Of a stretch of 64,000 nucleotides of DNA, positions 44,893 to 54,949 are shown piece by piece. The DNA is from Caldicoprobacter oshimai DSM 21659 (GTDB lineage: Bacteria > Bacillota > Clostridia > Caldicoprobacterales > Caldicoprobacteraceae), in assembly GCA_000526435.1 (NCBI GenBank), contig JAGB01000002.1:1-64000 (forward strand), written 5' to 3'. The notes beneath the pieces are model-generated. The model worked only from the letters and a program-made list of their open reading frames with translations, had not been told where the DNA came from and did not search any database. Within the stretch, counting starts at the first letter, position 1. Each line of letters begins with the position of its first letter. Both the position numbers and the translations under genes were made by a program.

Positions 44893-46593
44893 TTATTCTA
44901 ATATATCTTTGGTTTCCTGGTAGATCTCGTTGGTCATTTGGACGAGCCTATCGGAACCCTTAGCTTTGCACTCCTGTACGAATGCATCCCAATCTTTTTC
45001 AATGTCAGCCTGCCCTGTAATGAACTGCAATGTCATCTGCTTCACATAATCCATCAACGACTGGCTGATCATATTAGCCTCTTCTCTCTCCACCTCATCC
45101 ATCAACACCGGAGGTGCTGGAGGACGAAGCGTGCATATCTCATTAGCCTTCTGTATAAAATTCCTTGCTTCCTCGGTCATATAAGAGTACATGAGTTCCT
45201 TGTGCCCATTATATATGGAAAAGATAAATACACCATTGCCCATACCAAAATCATTTCTAAGATCTTTAGCATTTTCATCGTCTACATTGATTCCCAAATA
45301 TCCTGCCTTTATACCGGGCAACAATTCGAATTTATCTCCTACTTTCTTGTAAGTTACACCTTCCACTCCCCATCTGGTTAAAGTCTGGCCCTCCTCGCTA
45401 TACCACAGCCAGTCAACAAACTTCATAAGGGCTTCAAAGTTTGGATTGTCTAACGCCTTCTTGGTTATGACAATACCATTATCCAACCTCATTCCAGAAA
45501 TAACTCTTCCTTTTGGTCCCTCGAGCGGCGGTAACATATCAACTTTGAAGTTACCCTCACCCAGAGTCTCCTTCATCTTCTGGCGCATCGAAATTATTTC
45601 CTGAGTATTGGTGCTTATAACAAAGGATTTACCAGTAGCGAATTTCTGATTTACAGCGATTTCATCTTCCTGAGTAAAAGATTCGGGATCCATCAATCCC
45701 TCTTTAACCAATCTATTGAAGTATTTCAGCATTTCCTTGTATTCGTCCGTAATGGGGTAGAATCCAAATTCATCCCTATCCCTGTAGTAGTAAATTCCAT
45801 TGCCAGCACCCCAACCTCCCTGAACGCCAAAGCTGAGAGAAGCAAAGTTGAGCAGCGCATCGCCCTTCCATCTATCAGAGAAGGGATATGTGTCTGGATA
45901 CAGCTCTTTTAGCTTTTTTAAAGCGTTATACAAATCTTCCCAGCTTTCTGGTATTGGAATATTGTGCTTTTCAAATATATCCGTCCTTATTGCCAGAGAA
46001 TAGTCAGCAACGGCTATTTCGCGAAGCCCTGGTAATACGTAGAATTTTCCGTCTTTTTGCTTAATGGTTTTGAGGTCTTCCTGCAAATTCCATTCCTCAA
46101 TTTGCCTTGAGAAATTGGGCATCAAGTGTATATAGTCGCTAACAGGTATTATTGCCCCCGCAGGAATAAAGTTCACTTCCTGGCCTGGATAAGTGCTAGG
46201 AACAATCTCGGGAGCTTCGCCGGTGCTGATGAGAAGGTTCCTCTTTTGCTCATAGTCGCTCATGGGTACAATGGTAAGTTCAAGTTCCACATTGGTTCTT
46301 TTCTTTATTTCATCCCACAAGATCCAATCTTCTCTATAAGGATAAGACGGATGATCCCTGTAAAGCATTGTAAATTTCGCAGGTTCTTTCAATGGGAAAG
46401 TAATTTCCTCTTCTCCGGATTTTTTCCCGCCATCAGACGGCTCTTCAGTGGGTTGTTCAGTTGTACCATCTCCATTTTCACCAGTACCAGATTTTTCAGG
46501 CGTTTCCTTTTTTCCACAACCTGTAAACATTACACCTAGCATGGACACTATGAGAATACAAGCTATCAGCAATATTGCTTTTTTATTCATCAT
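44893..46593 (-). CDS. Extracellular solute-binding lipoprotein (LplA type)
   Basis: A sugar-binding lipoprotein of about 566 residues: signal peptide with hydrophobic core (ILLIACILIVSMLGVMF) and lipobox FTGC, then a Gly/Glu/Thr-rich linker (GTGENGDGTTEQPTEEPSDG) and a family-1-type binding fold (FTMLYRDHPSYPYREDW, MKFVDWLWYSEEGQTLTRWGVEG). Size and match to the two permeases point to the LplABC/YtcQ class, which imports oligosaccharides or uronides and needs a shared ATPase encoded elsewhere. GAGGAGG precedes ATG 46593/46590. Confidence 0.9.
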   Translation of the reverse strand: MMNKKAILLIACILIVSMLGVMFTGCGKKETPEKSGTGENGDGTTEQPTEEPSDGGKKSGEEEITFPLKEPAKFTMLYRDHPSYPYREDWILWDEIKKRTNVELELTIVPMSDYEQKRNLLISTGEAPEIVPSTYPGQEVNFIPAGAIIPVSDYIHLMPNFSRQIEEWNLQEDLKTIKQKDGKFYVLPGLREIAVADYSLAIRTDIFEKHNIPIPESWEDLYNALKKLKELYPDTYPFSDRWKGDALLNFASLSFGVQGGWGAGNGIYYYRDRDEFGFYPITDEYKEMLKYFNRLVKEGLMDPESFTQEDEIAVNQKFATGKSFVISTNTQEIISMRQKMKETLGEGNFKVDMLPPLEGPKGRVISGMRLDNGIVITKKALDNPNFEALMKFVDWLWYSEEGQTLTRWGVEGVTYKKVGDKFELLPGIKAGYLGINVDDENAKDLRNDFGMGNGVFIFSIYNGHKELMYSYMTEEARNFIQKANEICTLRPPAPPVLMDEVEREEANMISQSLMDYVKQMTLQFITGQADIEKDWDAFVQECKAKGSDRLVQMTNEIYQETKDILE

Positions 46594-46711
46594 CAAATCC
46601 TCCTCTTTTTTTAAGATTTTAATCTTTTTATTTTTCTGGTGAACTCAAGCCTTTCAATCATCTTTAATTATTGTCACTGTATTGCCTTATATCACCTCCT
46701 CAGCAAATTAA

Positions 46712-47593
46712 TTAACCTTTCAATGATCCTATCATTATACCTTTCACAAAGTATTTCTGCACAAACGGATAAATCATTATTATCGGTAGAGCGCTTACTA
46801 CCATACTAGCCGACTTTATGGTAGCCTCTATATCACCAAATCCTTCAACATCTCCACCCACTATTTCTCTGGCCTTTTGGGCCCCCGCAATTATATTCCT
46901 CAAATACAGCGATACAGGGAACAGCTCTTTCATATCGAGATAGATAAAGGGCCCAAACCAGTTGTTCCATATTCCAACTGCATAAAAGAGCGACATTGTG
47001 GCCAATATGGGTTTAGACAGCGGCAGCACAATTCTAAATAGTATACCGTATGTGTTCATTCCGTCAATTGCTGCTGCTTCTTCCAGCTCATCTGGTATCC
47101 CCTCAAAAAAGGTCTTGGTAACCAGTACGTTGTAGGTACTGATTGCCCCCGGTATGATTACAGCCCATATGGTATTTCTCATCTGCAACATTCTGCTTAC
47201 TAGCAAATAAGTAGGAATCAAACCGCCACTGAAGAACATCGTAAACAATATGAACCCTAACAGCACTCCCCTACCCTTCAAATTTTTCTTAGACAGAGGA
47301 TACGCCAAGAGGACAGTCAGAGCTAATGATATTACAGTCCCTACTACCGTATAAATGATCGTATTTCTATAGCTAATCCAAAAATCACTATCCTTTAGCA
47401 GCACCCTGTAAGTTCCTAGCGTAAACCCCTTGGGGTAAAAAGTAATTTCGCCCGCATATACATATTTTTCGCTGCTCATCGATAAGGCAGTTAGATAAAG
47501 AAAAGGGTACAGCGTAATAATTACTACACATATCATTATCACAATATTTATAACATCAAACACGCTTATTCTCTTTTTGTTTGCAAATTTCAA
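46712..47593 (-). CDS. Carbohydrate ABC permease (LplC/YtcP type)
   Basis: A 293-residue inner permease of the MalG class with six membrane segments and the EAA loop ELEEAAAIDGMNTYGILFRIVLPLSKPI. The C-terminus YFVKGIMIGSLKG is typical of LplC/YtcP. UUG 47593 lies seven bases after GGGGGG. It lies between the partner permease and the lipoprotein gene. Confidence 0.93.
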   Translation of the reverse strand: MKFANKKRISVFDVINIVIMICVVIITLYPFLYLTALSMSSEKYVYAGEITFYPKGFTLGTYRVLLKDSDFWISYRNTIIYTVVGTVISLALTVLLAYPLSKKNLKGRGVLLGFILFTMFFSGGLIPTYLLVSRMLQMRNTIWAVIIPGAISTYNVLVTKTFFEGIPDELEEAAAIDGMNTYGILFRIVLPLSKPILATMSLFYAVGIWNNWFGPFIYLDMKELFPVSLYLRNIIAGAQKAREIVGGDVEGFGDIEATIKSASMVVSALPIIMIYPFVQKYFVKGIMIGSLKG

Positions 47594-47609
47594 CCATCGT
47601 CCCCCCCTT

Positions 47610-48578
47610 TTACCACAAGCTGCTATCAGTAAATTTCCTGGACAGATAATTTGCAGTAGTCAGCAGAAATACCCCTATTAACGATTCAAAGAGACCAACT
47701 GCGGCACCATAGCTATAATTGTTCATAGTTAAACCCATTCTATAGAGGAAAGTAGAAATAACATCCGCAGTCTCATAGGTGAGAGGGCTATAAAGCAGTA
47801 ATATCTTTTCAAAACCTACAGCCATCAAGCTACCAATATTTAATATCAATAGCACCATAACAGTAGGCATTATACCAGGAATTGTAACATATCTCATTTG
47901 TTGGAATCTATTTGCCCCGTCAATCCTTGCCGCCTCATATAATTCAGGATTAATACCAGAAAGCGCTGCAAGATAAATAATGGAGTTCCACCCCAGCTGC
48001 TGCCAAATGCCTGATGTTATATAGATGGTTCTAAACCAACGCGGATCCGAAACGAAATCTATCGTCCTTCCCGTCAAATCCTTGAGTATCATATTCACTA
48101 CGCCTATAGAGGGAGATAGAATCTCCTTGATCATTCCCACCACTATAACAGTTGATATAAAGTGAGGCAAATAGGAAACCGTTTGAACAAATTTCTTGAA
48201 CGTTAGATTTTTTAACTCATTAAGCAGCAGGGCAAAAATTATTGGAAAAGGAAAACTTATCACTAGATACTCAACACTTAGAATTATGTTATTTCTAAAT
48301 GCACGCCAGAACCCTTCATCTCTTAAAAACATCTTGAAATACCTCAGGCCAACCCATTCGCTACCATAAACTGGTCCGCCTGGTTGGTACCTCCTAAATG
48401 CTATGACAACTCCATACATAGGAATATATCTGAAGATAAAATAGTGAACCAGCGGCAAAAGCAAAAGGGTATATAATTGCCAATCCTTCTTTATAGCTTT
48501 CCATAGTTGTTTGGACCTACCAACCTTTGCTTTTGCTACAACCCTTGTTGCATCTTGAGCTTCAATTCTGGACTCCAT
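47610..48578 (-). CDS. Carbohydrate ABC permease (LplB/YteP type)
   Basis: About 322 residues of the MalF class: six membrane segments after a cytosolic N-terminus (KKDWQLYTLLLLPLVHYFIFRY), EAA loop LYEAARIDGANRFQQMRYVTIPGI, and the tail FESLIGVFLLTTANYLSRKF. ATG 48578 is chosen over GTG 48584 because AAGGAGG directly abuts the latter. First gene of a three-gene importer operon; the ATPase gene is missing, as is usual for this class. Confidence 0.93.
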   Translation of the reverse strand: MESRIEAQDATRVVAKAKVGRSKQLWKAIKKDWQLYTLLLLPLVHYFIFRYIPMYGVVIAFRRYQPGGPVYGSEWVGLRYFKMFLRDEGFWRAFRNNIILSVEYLVISFPFPIIFALLLNELKNLTFKKFVQTVSYLPHFISTVIVVGMIKEILSPSIGVVNMILKDLTGRTIDFVSDPRWFRTIYITSGIWQQLGWNSIIYLAALSGINPELYEAARIDGANRFQQMRYVTIPGIMPTVMVLLILNIGSLMAVGFEKILLLYSPLTYETADVISTFLYRMGLTMNNYSYGAAVGLFESLIGVFLLTTANYLSRKFTDSSLW

Positions 48579-48782
48579 ATCCACCCTCCTTCTCCATAGT
48601 TTGTCAACTCAACAAAGTTCATTATGTTATATTCGACGCAAATACAAAAAATCCTTCTTTAATATAAAAAATTTTTTATTGTTTTTTAAAACGGCTTCAT
48701 AAACTGTATGCGATTAACTTAGTACGTTCCTATTAGTCTGTTACTTTACCTTCAAAATTTCCCAATATACACAAGTTCCCGC

Positions 48783-48839
48783 TTGACAGTAGAGAAATTG
48801 TAGATATAAAATATCTTATGTAATTAGTTAGCTAACTAA
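48783..48839 (+). promoter_or_regulatory. Promoter and palindromic MarR operator
   Basis: TTGACA (48783-48788), 16 nt, TATAAA (48805-48810), then the perfect 16-bp palindrome TTAGTTAGCTAACTAA (48824-48839) just past the expected start site. This layout suggests autorepression of the marR-ABC-ABC operon. Confidence 0.7.
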
Positions 48840-48921
48840 CTATTTATTAAACCAAGCATTAAGCTTCAGCTATCCTTATGCAATCTCTCATCATCACTCC
48901 AAAATCAAGGAGATGAAAGCC

Positions 48922-49389
48922 ATGCAACCGTGTAAACCCACACCTGATGAACCTTTGGGACGCCTGTTTGCACACACCTCTAAACTACACCGCGACCTTT
49001 TCAGAAAGCTGGCCCACAGGAATGGCCTTGAACATGGCCAGCCCATCGCGCTGGCGGTTATCATAGCCAACGAAGGTATAAGTCAGCGCCAGCTCAGCGA
49101 AAAGCTGTTTATAACACCCGCCTCCACCACTGTACTTCTGCAAAAACTGGAAAAGGCCGGACTGATTGAGAGAATGCCCGACCCCAACGACCAGCGGGCC
49201 TTTTGCATCTACGCAACTGAAAAGGGGCGTATGGTGGATCAACAGATGAAGGAAGGGCTGAAAGAACTGGAAGAGGCCTGCTTCCACAATTTTACCGAAC
49301 AAGAACTTAAGGAATTTCGCAGGCTTCTTCTGAAACTCCACGACAACTTATGCAACTTAAATGAACAGGAATGGAGGGGCAATACATGA
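48922..49389 (+). CDS. MarR family transcriptional regulator
   Basis: A winged-helix repressor of 155 residues: dimerisation helices at both ends, recognition region ISQRQLSEKLFITPASTTVLLQKLEKAGLIER and wing DPNDQRAFCIYAT. ATG 48922 is chosen because AAGGAG ends nine bases upstream; ATG 48913 touches it. Its stop overlaps the next ATG (ATGA). The ligand is unknown; the linked exporter suggests a drug or toxic metabolite. Confidence 0.92.
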   Translation: MQPCKPTPDEPLGRLFAHTSKLHRDLFRKLAHRNGLEHGQPIALAVIIANEGISQRQLSEKLFITPASTTVLLQKLEKAGLIERMPDPNDQRAFCIYATEKGRMVDQQMKEGLKELEEACFHNFTEQELKEFRRLLLKLHDNLCNLNEQEWRGNT

Positions 49390-51134
49390 TAAGGATATCG
49401 CGCTATCTAAAGCCTTACTGGGCATATGTCTTGCTGGCACCCCTTTTTATGGCTTTGGAAGTCTACATGGACCTTTTACAGCCCAACTATATGGCAGACA
49501 TAGTGGACAATGGCATTGCCAATGGAGACATGAACTACGTCTTAACCAGGCTTCTTATAATGCTTGGCATCGCCTTTGTGGGAATGCTGGGCGGCATAGG
49601 CTGCATCTACGCATCCAGCGTTGCTGCCCTCGGATTTGGTACCGATATCCGTTCGGATCTGTTCCGCAAGATCCAGACCTTTTCTTTTGCCAATCTTGAC
49701 CGTTTCCCAACCCCGTCACTAATTACCCGCCTTACCAATGACGTTACTCAGCTTCAAAACGTGGTTACCATGTCTCTGGCCATGATGATACGCGCTCCTC
49801 TGCTGTGTATCGGTTCCATAATAATGACCATAAAAATAAGCCCTTCCCTGGCTTCGGTGCTTTTGATAGCCTTACCGCTCACCATCATAGGCATAATAGT
49901 CATAATCAGAATAGGCTTCCCTCTGTTTAGAAAAGTCCAGTCCAAAATAGACAGGGTAAACACCATAATGCGGGAAAACTTGGCAGGAATCCGGCTGGTA
50001 AAGGCATTTCTGCGAAAGGATTTCGAGGAAAACCGGTTTCAAACCGCCAACGAGGACTTGCGCGATACCGCCATCAAAGCCGGCAGAATCATGGCAACTG
50101 GAATGCCCTTGCTGATGCTGGTAACCAACCTTGCAACTGTGGCAGTACTATGGATGGGTGGTATAAAGGTGCAAAACGGCAGCTTACAAATTGGAGATCT
50201 TATTGCCTTCATCAATTACCTCGTGAGAATAATGATGTCACTGGTGATGATTGCCTTTAATCTAATAGCCTTTTCCAGAGGTAAGGTTTCGGCTGACCGG
50301 ATAAGAGAAGTGCTGATGGAACAGCCCGACATCGTCGACCCGGCAGAAAATACAGATGACACTTCACAAGAGCCCAAAATAACCCGTGGACAGGTAGTAT
50401 TCGAGAATGTCATCTTCAGCTACAGCCCGGACGGGGAACCGGTTTTGAAAAACATATCTTTTACAGCTGAGCCGGGAGAAACAGTGGCCATACTTGGCGA
50501 GACAGGCTCCGGCAAGACCACGCTGGTAAGCCTTATACCACGGCTTTATGACCCACAGGAAGGCCGTGTATTAATAGATGGTGTCGATGTGCGAAAATAT
50601 AGCCTTTACAACCTGAGAAAGGAAATCGGAATGGTGATGCAAACCTCTCTCCTTTTCTCGGGAAGTATTCTCGATAACCTCCGCTGGGGAGACCCCGATG
50701 CAGACCTGGAAAAAGCCATAGAAGCGGCGACCATAGCCCAGGCCCACGACTTCATTATGCAAACCCCCAACGGCTATCAAACCGATTTAAGCCAGGGAGG
50801 AGTCAATCTGTCAGGCGGCCAAAAGCAGCGCTTGAACATCGCGCGTGCGCTCATGAAAAGGCCCAAAATACTTATTCTGGATGACGCCACCAGCGCTGTC
50901 GATATGGCAACAGAGCTTAAAATACAGCAGGCTTTAAGAAGGTGGAACCACAAGTGTACCACCTTCATAATAGCTCAACGCATAAGTTCAGTCATGGATG
51001 CCGACAAGATCATCATCCTGGAGCAAGGACGCATAGCAGGAATAGGCACCCACGAAGAGCTCCTTGCTTCCAACCCGCTGTACCAGGATATATACAGGTC
51101 ACAGATTGGAAAGGAGGTACAACAATATGCCTGA
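49386..51134 (+). CDS. Heterodimeric ABC exporter, subunit A (degenerate Walker B)
   Basis: A half-transporter of about 582 residues: six-helix membrane domain, then Walker A GETGSGKTT, signature LSGGQKQR and Walker B ILILDDATSAVD with Asp in place of the catalytic Glu. Its partner has the reverse arrangement. ATG 49386 is six bases after GGAGGGG and overlaps the marR stop. Confidence 0.92.
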   Translation: MIRISRYLKPYWAYVLLAPLFMALEVYMDLLQPNYMADIVDNGIANGDMNYVLTRLLIMLGIAFVGMLGGIGCIYASSVAALGFGTDIRSDLFRKIQTFSFANLDRFPTPSLITRLTNDVTQLQNVVTMSLAMMIRAPLLCIGSIIMTIKISPSLASVLLIALPLTIIGIIVIIRIGFPLFRKVQSKIDRVNTIMRENLAGIRLVKAFLRKDFEENRFQTANEDLRDTAIKAGRIMATGMPLLMLVTNLATVAVLWMGGIKVQNGSLQIGDLIAFINYLVRIMMSLVMIAFNLIAFSRGKVSADRIREVLMEQPDIVDPAENTDDTSQEPKITRGQVVFENVIFSYSPDGEPVLKNISFTAEPGETVAILGETGSGKTTLVSLIPRLYDPQEGRVLIDGVDVRKYSLYNLRKEIGMVMQTSLLFSGSILDNLRWGDPDADLEKAIEAATIAQAHDFIMQTPNGYQTDLSQGGVNLSGGQKQRLNIARALMKRPKILILDDATSAVDMATELKIQQALRRWNHKCTTFIIAQRISSVMDADKIIILEQGRIAGIGTHEELLASNPLYQDIYRSQIGKEVQQYA

Positions 51135-53106
51135 GGATAGACATAATGCCCAGGACAGTTTACATCAACCTGATAAGACAGGTTCAACCTCACGGGATAA
51201 TATGCGCAGCGGCAACTCTCATGAACATGGCATGCGCGGCGTTGGTGGTCCTGGTATGCGCGGATTTGGCAGGAGGGGTCCACACGGCCGGTTCATGTGG
51301 CCTGGAGAAAGGCCCAAAAATTTGGGTAATACCCTTATCAGACTGAGTAGATACCTAAAAGAAGATACAGTGGCTCTGATACTGGTTATACTATCCATCC
51401 TCCTCAACACGGCATGCACCCTTATAGGGCCTTTGCTCATAGGGCAGGCCATAGACCAATACATCATTCCCGGAGACTTTCAAGGGCTAGTGCGAATCTC
51501 ATTTCTCCTTCTGGGCGTTTATACACTAAACTCGCTGGCTGCCTTTTTGCAAGGGTTCTTTATGGCTTCTATATCCGAAAAGACGGTGGCTCGCATGCGC
51601 AGAGACCTGTTCAGCAAGTATCAGGTACTGCCACTGAAATTCTTCGATTCGCACACCCACGGGGAGCTGATGAGCCGTATCACCAATGATATAGATACTG
51701 TTTCCATCACCCTCCACGCCAGTTTAACCCAGTTTATCTCAGGCGTTATCACCATAACAGGTACCATAATACTCATGCTATCAAAGAGCATAATACTTAC
51801 CCTAATAACTTTATCGGTAATCCCATTGATGGTTCTTCTGACCCGGCTTATAACCAACCATACCGGCAGGCTTTTTATAGAACAACAAAAAACTCTGGGT
51901 GAGCTCAACGGCAAGATAGAGGAGACCATTTCAGGCCAAAGAGTTGTCAAGCTGTTCTGCCGCGAACAACGCGTCATCGCTGAGTTTGAAGAATCCAATC
52001 AACGGCTGAAGAAGACAGCTTTGAAGGCTCAAGTGCTATCGAGAATCATGGGACCAACCATGAACATGCTCAACAACCTAGGCTTTGCGCTCATCGCAGG
52101 AATCGGGGGCCTGCTTGCCGTCAGAAACGTTGGAGGTACCATAACGGTAGGCACAATCTCCATATTTCTTAACTACTCAAGGCAGTTTACTCGCCCCATA
52201 AACGAACTTGCAAATCAATACAACATGGTTTTGTCAGCAGCAGCCGGCGCTGAACGGGTATTTCAGGTTTTGGATCAAGAGCCCGAGCCTGCCGACGCTC
52301 CAGATGCTGTGGACCTCAGAGAAATAGGCGTAAAAGGGCACGTGGAGTTCGAAAACGTCTCATTTGCATATGACGATGAGCACCTGGTTCTGAAGAACTT
52401 TTCCCTTGAGGTAAAACCCGGTCAAACGGTGGCCCTAGTCGGGGAAACCGGAGCCGGTAAAACCACGATAATCAACCTTCTTATGCGATTTTATGACGTT
52501 AAAGAGGGGAGTATACGCATAGATGGTATCGATATAAGAAAAATCAAGCGCGAAAGCCTACGCTCCTCTTTGGGAATCGTACTGCAGGATACCTATCTAT
52601 TCAACGCCAGCGTTCGCGAAAATATACGGTACGGCCGTTTGGACGCCACCGACGAAGAAGTGGAACAGGCAGCCAAAATCGCCCATGCTCACGATTTCAT
52701 CATGCGCCTGCCTCAAGGGTACGACACCATTCTCACCGACGACGGTGGAAACTTGAGCCACGGACAACGCCAGCTTCTAGCCATTGCCCGGGCAGTGCTG
52801 GCCGATCCGGCCATACTCATACTGGACGAAGCAACCTCCAGCGTGGATACCCGCACCGAGATATATATCCAAAAAGCGATGCTAAATCTGATGAAAGGCC
52901 GTACCAGCTTCGTCATAGCCCACAGGTTGAGCACCATAAAAGACGCTGATTTAATTGTAGTGATAGACAAGGGGAGGCTTGTAGAAAAGGGCACGCATCA
53001 GGAATTGTTGGAACGTAAAGGGGTCTACTACAACCTCTATCGAAGCCAGTTTGTTCGCACCCCTCAGGCCGAGGACAAAAACATAGAAGCTGCTTTATTA
53101 AACTAA
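51127..53106 (+). CDS. Heterodimeric ABC exporter, subunit B with Gly/Arg-rich extension
   Basis: A half-transporter of 659 residues. After an unusual hydrophilic N-terminus of about 60 residues rich in Gly, Arg and His (GMRGVGGPGMRGFGRRGPHG), it has six membrane helices and a nucleotide-binding domain: Walker A GETGAGKTT, non-canonical signature LSHGQ, Walker B ILILDEATSSVD with intact Glu. ATG 51127 follows AAAGGAGG and overlaps the 3' end of subunit A by 8 bp. Confidence 0.92.
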   Translation: MPEDRHNAQDSLHQPDKTGSTSRDNMRSGNSHEHGMRGVGGPGMRGFGRRGPHGRFMWPGERPKNLGNTLIRLSRYLKEDTVALILVILSILLNTACTLIGPLLIGQAIDQYIIPGDFQGLVRISFLLLGVYTLNSLAAFLQGFFMASISEKTVARMRRDLFSKYQVLPLKFFDSHTHGELMSRITNDIDTVSITLHASLTQFISGVITITGTIILMLSKSIILTLITLSVIPLMVLLTRLITNHTGRLFIEQQKTLGELNGKIEETISGQRVVKLFCREQRVIAEFEESNQRLKKTALKAQVLSRIMGPTMNMLNNLGFALIAGIGGLLAVRNVGGTITVGTISIFLNYSRQFTRPINELANQYNMVLSAAAGAERVFQVLDQEPEPADAPDAVDLREIGVKGHVEFENVSFAYDDEHLVLKNFSLEVKPGQTVALVGETGAGKTTIINLLMRFYDVKEGSIRIDGIDIRKIKRESLRSSLGIVLQDTYLFNASVRENIRYGRLDATDEEVEQAAKIAHAHDFIMRLPQGYDTILTDDGGNLSHGQRQLLAIARAVLADPAILILDEATSSVDTRTEIYIQKAMLNLMKGRTSFVIAHRLSTIKDADLIVVIDKGRLVEKGTHQELLERKGVYYNLYRSQFVRTPQAEDKNIEAALLN

Positions 53107-53140
53107 AAAGGAGAGAGCGTTGTGCTGCTCTCTCCTTTTT
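53105..53140 (+). terminator. Terminator of the marR-ABC operon
   Basis: AAAAAGGAGAGAG (53105-53117) pairs with CTCTCTCCTTTTT (53128-53140), followed by TT; it begins at the stop codon of subunit B. Confidence 0.9.
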
Positions 53141-53245
53141 TTGCTTTTCGGATATTTGCCATGTTTTTAATCATATAACAACGGCTTTAGCTCCTCTGAA
53201 TCAATGTTGGTTTTATCATACCAGTAAAAGCCTGTATCGATTTCC

Positions 53246-53758
53246 TTACACCACATTATCGCCAACTGCATCTCTTTTCATCATACCCTTTTTTATCCTG
53301 TTCTTCAGCTTAAACACCCATCCGCCCATGGTTCCCATAGGACAGAAGGCACACCAAGTCCTCTGATGATAGTAAATACCAAGTATGATATCGATTATCG
53401 TGGTTATAAGAACCATGCGAACAAATACTGCCCCTACACTGGACCAATTGCCCCATGCAAAGGTCAACTGTATGGCAAAAAAGCTCATCAGCATTATCAG
53501 GAATATCACCTTAAATGTGGTAGTCTTAAACACGCCGGGAATGCCCTTCTTTAGAGTAATCTTCTTCAATATCACGTCGTTGAAACTACCCCTTGGGCAA
53601 AACGAGTTACACCACTTCCTCCCCATGAAGGGCGCTGTAACCACCGGTGCAAGCATGCACACCAGCGCAACCACCCCTATTGCCGGATATACAAGGCCTG
53701 CAATGCAAAACGCTATCAGCACAAGCCATAAATACTGTTTGGCTGAGTTCATTACCAT
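53246..53758 (-). CDS. 4Fe-4S membrane protein (NapH/NosR-like polyferredoxin)
   Basis: A 170-residue protein with about four membrane segments and two cytoplasmic cysteine motifs, KWCNSFCPRGSF and TWCAFCPMGTMGG, the CxxxCP pattern of the NapH/NosR/RdxA 4Fe-4S family. It is shorter than NapH and lacks its C-terminal ferredoxin domain, so it may be a minimal electron-transfer subunit. The electron partner is not evident; a radical SAM gene lies directly upstream in the same direction. Confidence 0.8.
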   Translation of the reverse strand: MVMNSAKQYLWLVLIAFCIAGLVYPAIGVVALVCMLAPVVTAPFMGRKWCNSFCPRGSFNDVILKKITLKKGIPGVFKTTTFKVIFLIMLMSFFAIQLTFAWGNWSSVGAVFVRMVLITTIIDIILGIYYHQRTWCAFCPMGTMGGWVFKLKNRIKKGMMKRDAVGDNVV

Positions 53759-53871
53759 ATCTTACCATATCACCTCCTGCGATTACTCTATGGTATTATC
53801 ATTATATTAAGAAAATACGATATTTATTATATTAAAAATCTACAAAAATGCAAACCCCTTAATTTCAATTT

Positions 53872-54780
53872 TTATTCGATCAATCTGAGCCCCAGTTCTT
53901 TGGCATAAAGCCATGCTTCTTTATATTCTTCCGGACTTAATCTCCGCGCAATCTCCTCGTATTTATAAGCCTTATAGTGAGGGTAATACTGATCCATGAG
54001 ATTAACTGCGCAGTCGGGCGAAAGCTCTTCTTTTATGAACCTCAAAATTTCCTTGGTATCCTCAAGCCCTCCGGGCATTACGAGATGCCTTATCAAAAGC
54101 CCCTTATAAGCCACTCCCCTTTCATCCAGCTTCAAACCGCCCACCTGGCGATCCATTTCCTTCAAAGCGCTCTTTACATACTTAGGATAATCCCTTACTT
54201 TGGAATATTTTACACCCCGTTCCTCTATGCTGTACTTGAAGTCCGGCATGTATATATCCACCACTCCATCGAGCAGCCTAAGGGTTTCCACCCTCTCGTA
54301 CCCTCCGCAATTGTAAACAAGCGGCAGTTCCAGTCCCTTCTGTGCTGCAATATACAGCGCTTCCAGGATATTTGGCACGAAATGCGTGGGAGTGACCAGG
54401 TTTATGTTATGGCAGCGATAATGGTTCTGTATAACCAGCATTACTTCAGCTAACACCTCGTTGGACACAACCTCTCCCTCTCCCCCATGGCTCAACTCAC
54501 AATTCTGACAAAACACGCATCTCATATTGCAGTAACCAAAGAATATAGTACCTGAGCCATTTCTGCCCACCAGAGGAGGCTCTTCGCCAAAGTGGGGGCC
54601 GTAGCTGGCCACCACTGCTTCATCATATGAGCGGCAGAATCCCATTGCTCCCTTCCTGTTGACCCCACACTCATGGGGACACAGGTTGCATTCATCAAGG
54701 TGTTTTCTGGCTTCCCTCACCCTGTTTTTAAGCTCATCACTTTCCAGAAGCTTTAAATAACCAGGTTTATATTTTGCCAT
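53872..54780 (-). CDS. Radical SAM protein (PflA-like, MMP/AMMECR-linked type)
   Basis: A 302-residue protein with the radical SAM cluster motif CNMRCVFC preceded by an N-terminal cysteine set (CNLCPHECGVNR, GFCRS) that may bind a second metal centre. Segments TIFFGYCNMRC, VYNCGGYERVETLRLL, DIYMPDFKYS and RHLVMPGG match the uncharacterised PflA-like radical SAM family (COG1313). The substrate is unknown. It is 110 bp upstream of the polyferredoxin-like gene. Confidence 0.87.
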   Translation of the reverse strand: MAKYKPGYLKLLESDELKNRVREARKHLDECNLCPHECGVNRKGAMGFCRSYDEAVVASYGPHFGEEPPLVGRNGSGTIFFGYCNMRCVFCQNCELSHGGEGEVVSNEVLAEVMLVIQNHYRCHNINLVTPTHFVPNILEALYIAAQKGLELPLVYNCGGYERVETLRLLDGVVDIYMPDFKYSIEERGVKYSKVRDYPKYVKSALKEMDRQVGGLKLDERGVAYKGLLIRHLVMPGGLEDTKEILRFIKEELSPDCAVNLMDQYYPHYKAYKYEEIARRLSPEEYKEAWLYAKELGLRLIE

Positions 54781-54949
54781 ACAAAGCCCTCCCTAAACTA
54801 ACGCATATTGAAGCCACACCCAATTCTCAATACCAACAACATTATTGTCCTCTAAAATAGAATTATACCCTGCAAACTGAATTGCAGGATATATATAACG
54901 TTAACGCTATTGCTTTAAATGGCAAAATAACCTATCAACTATCTTTCAA

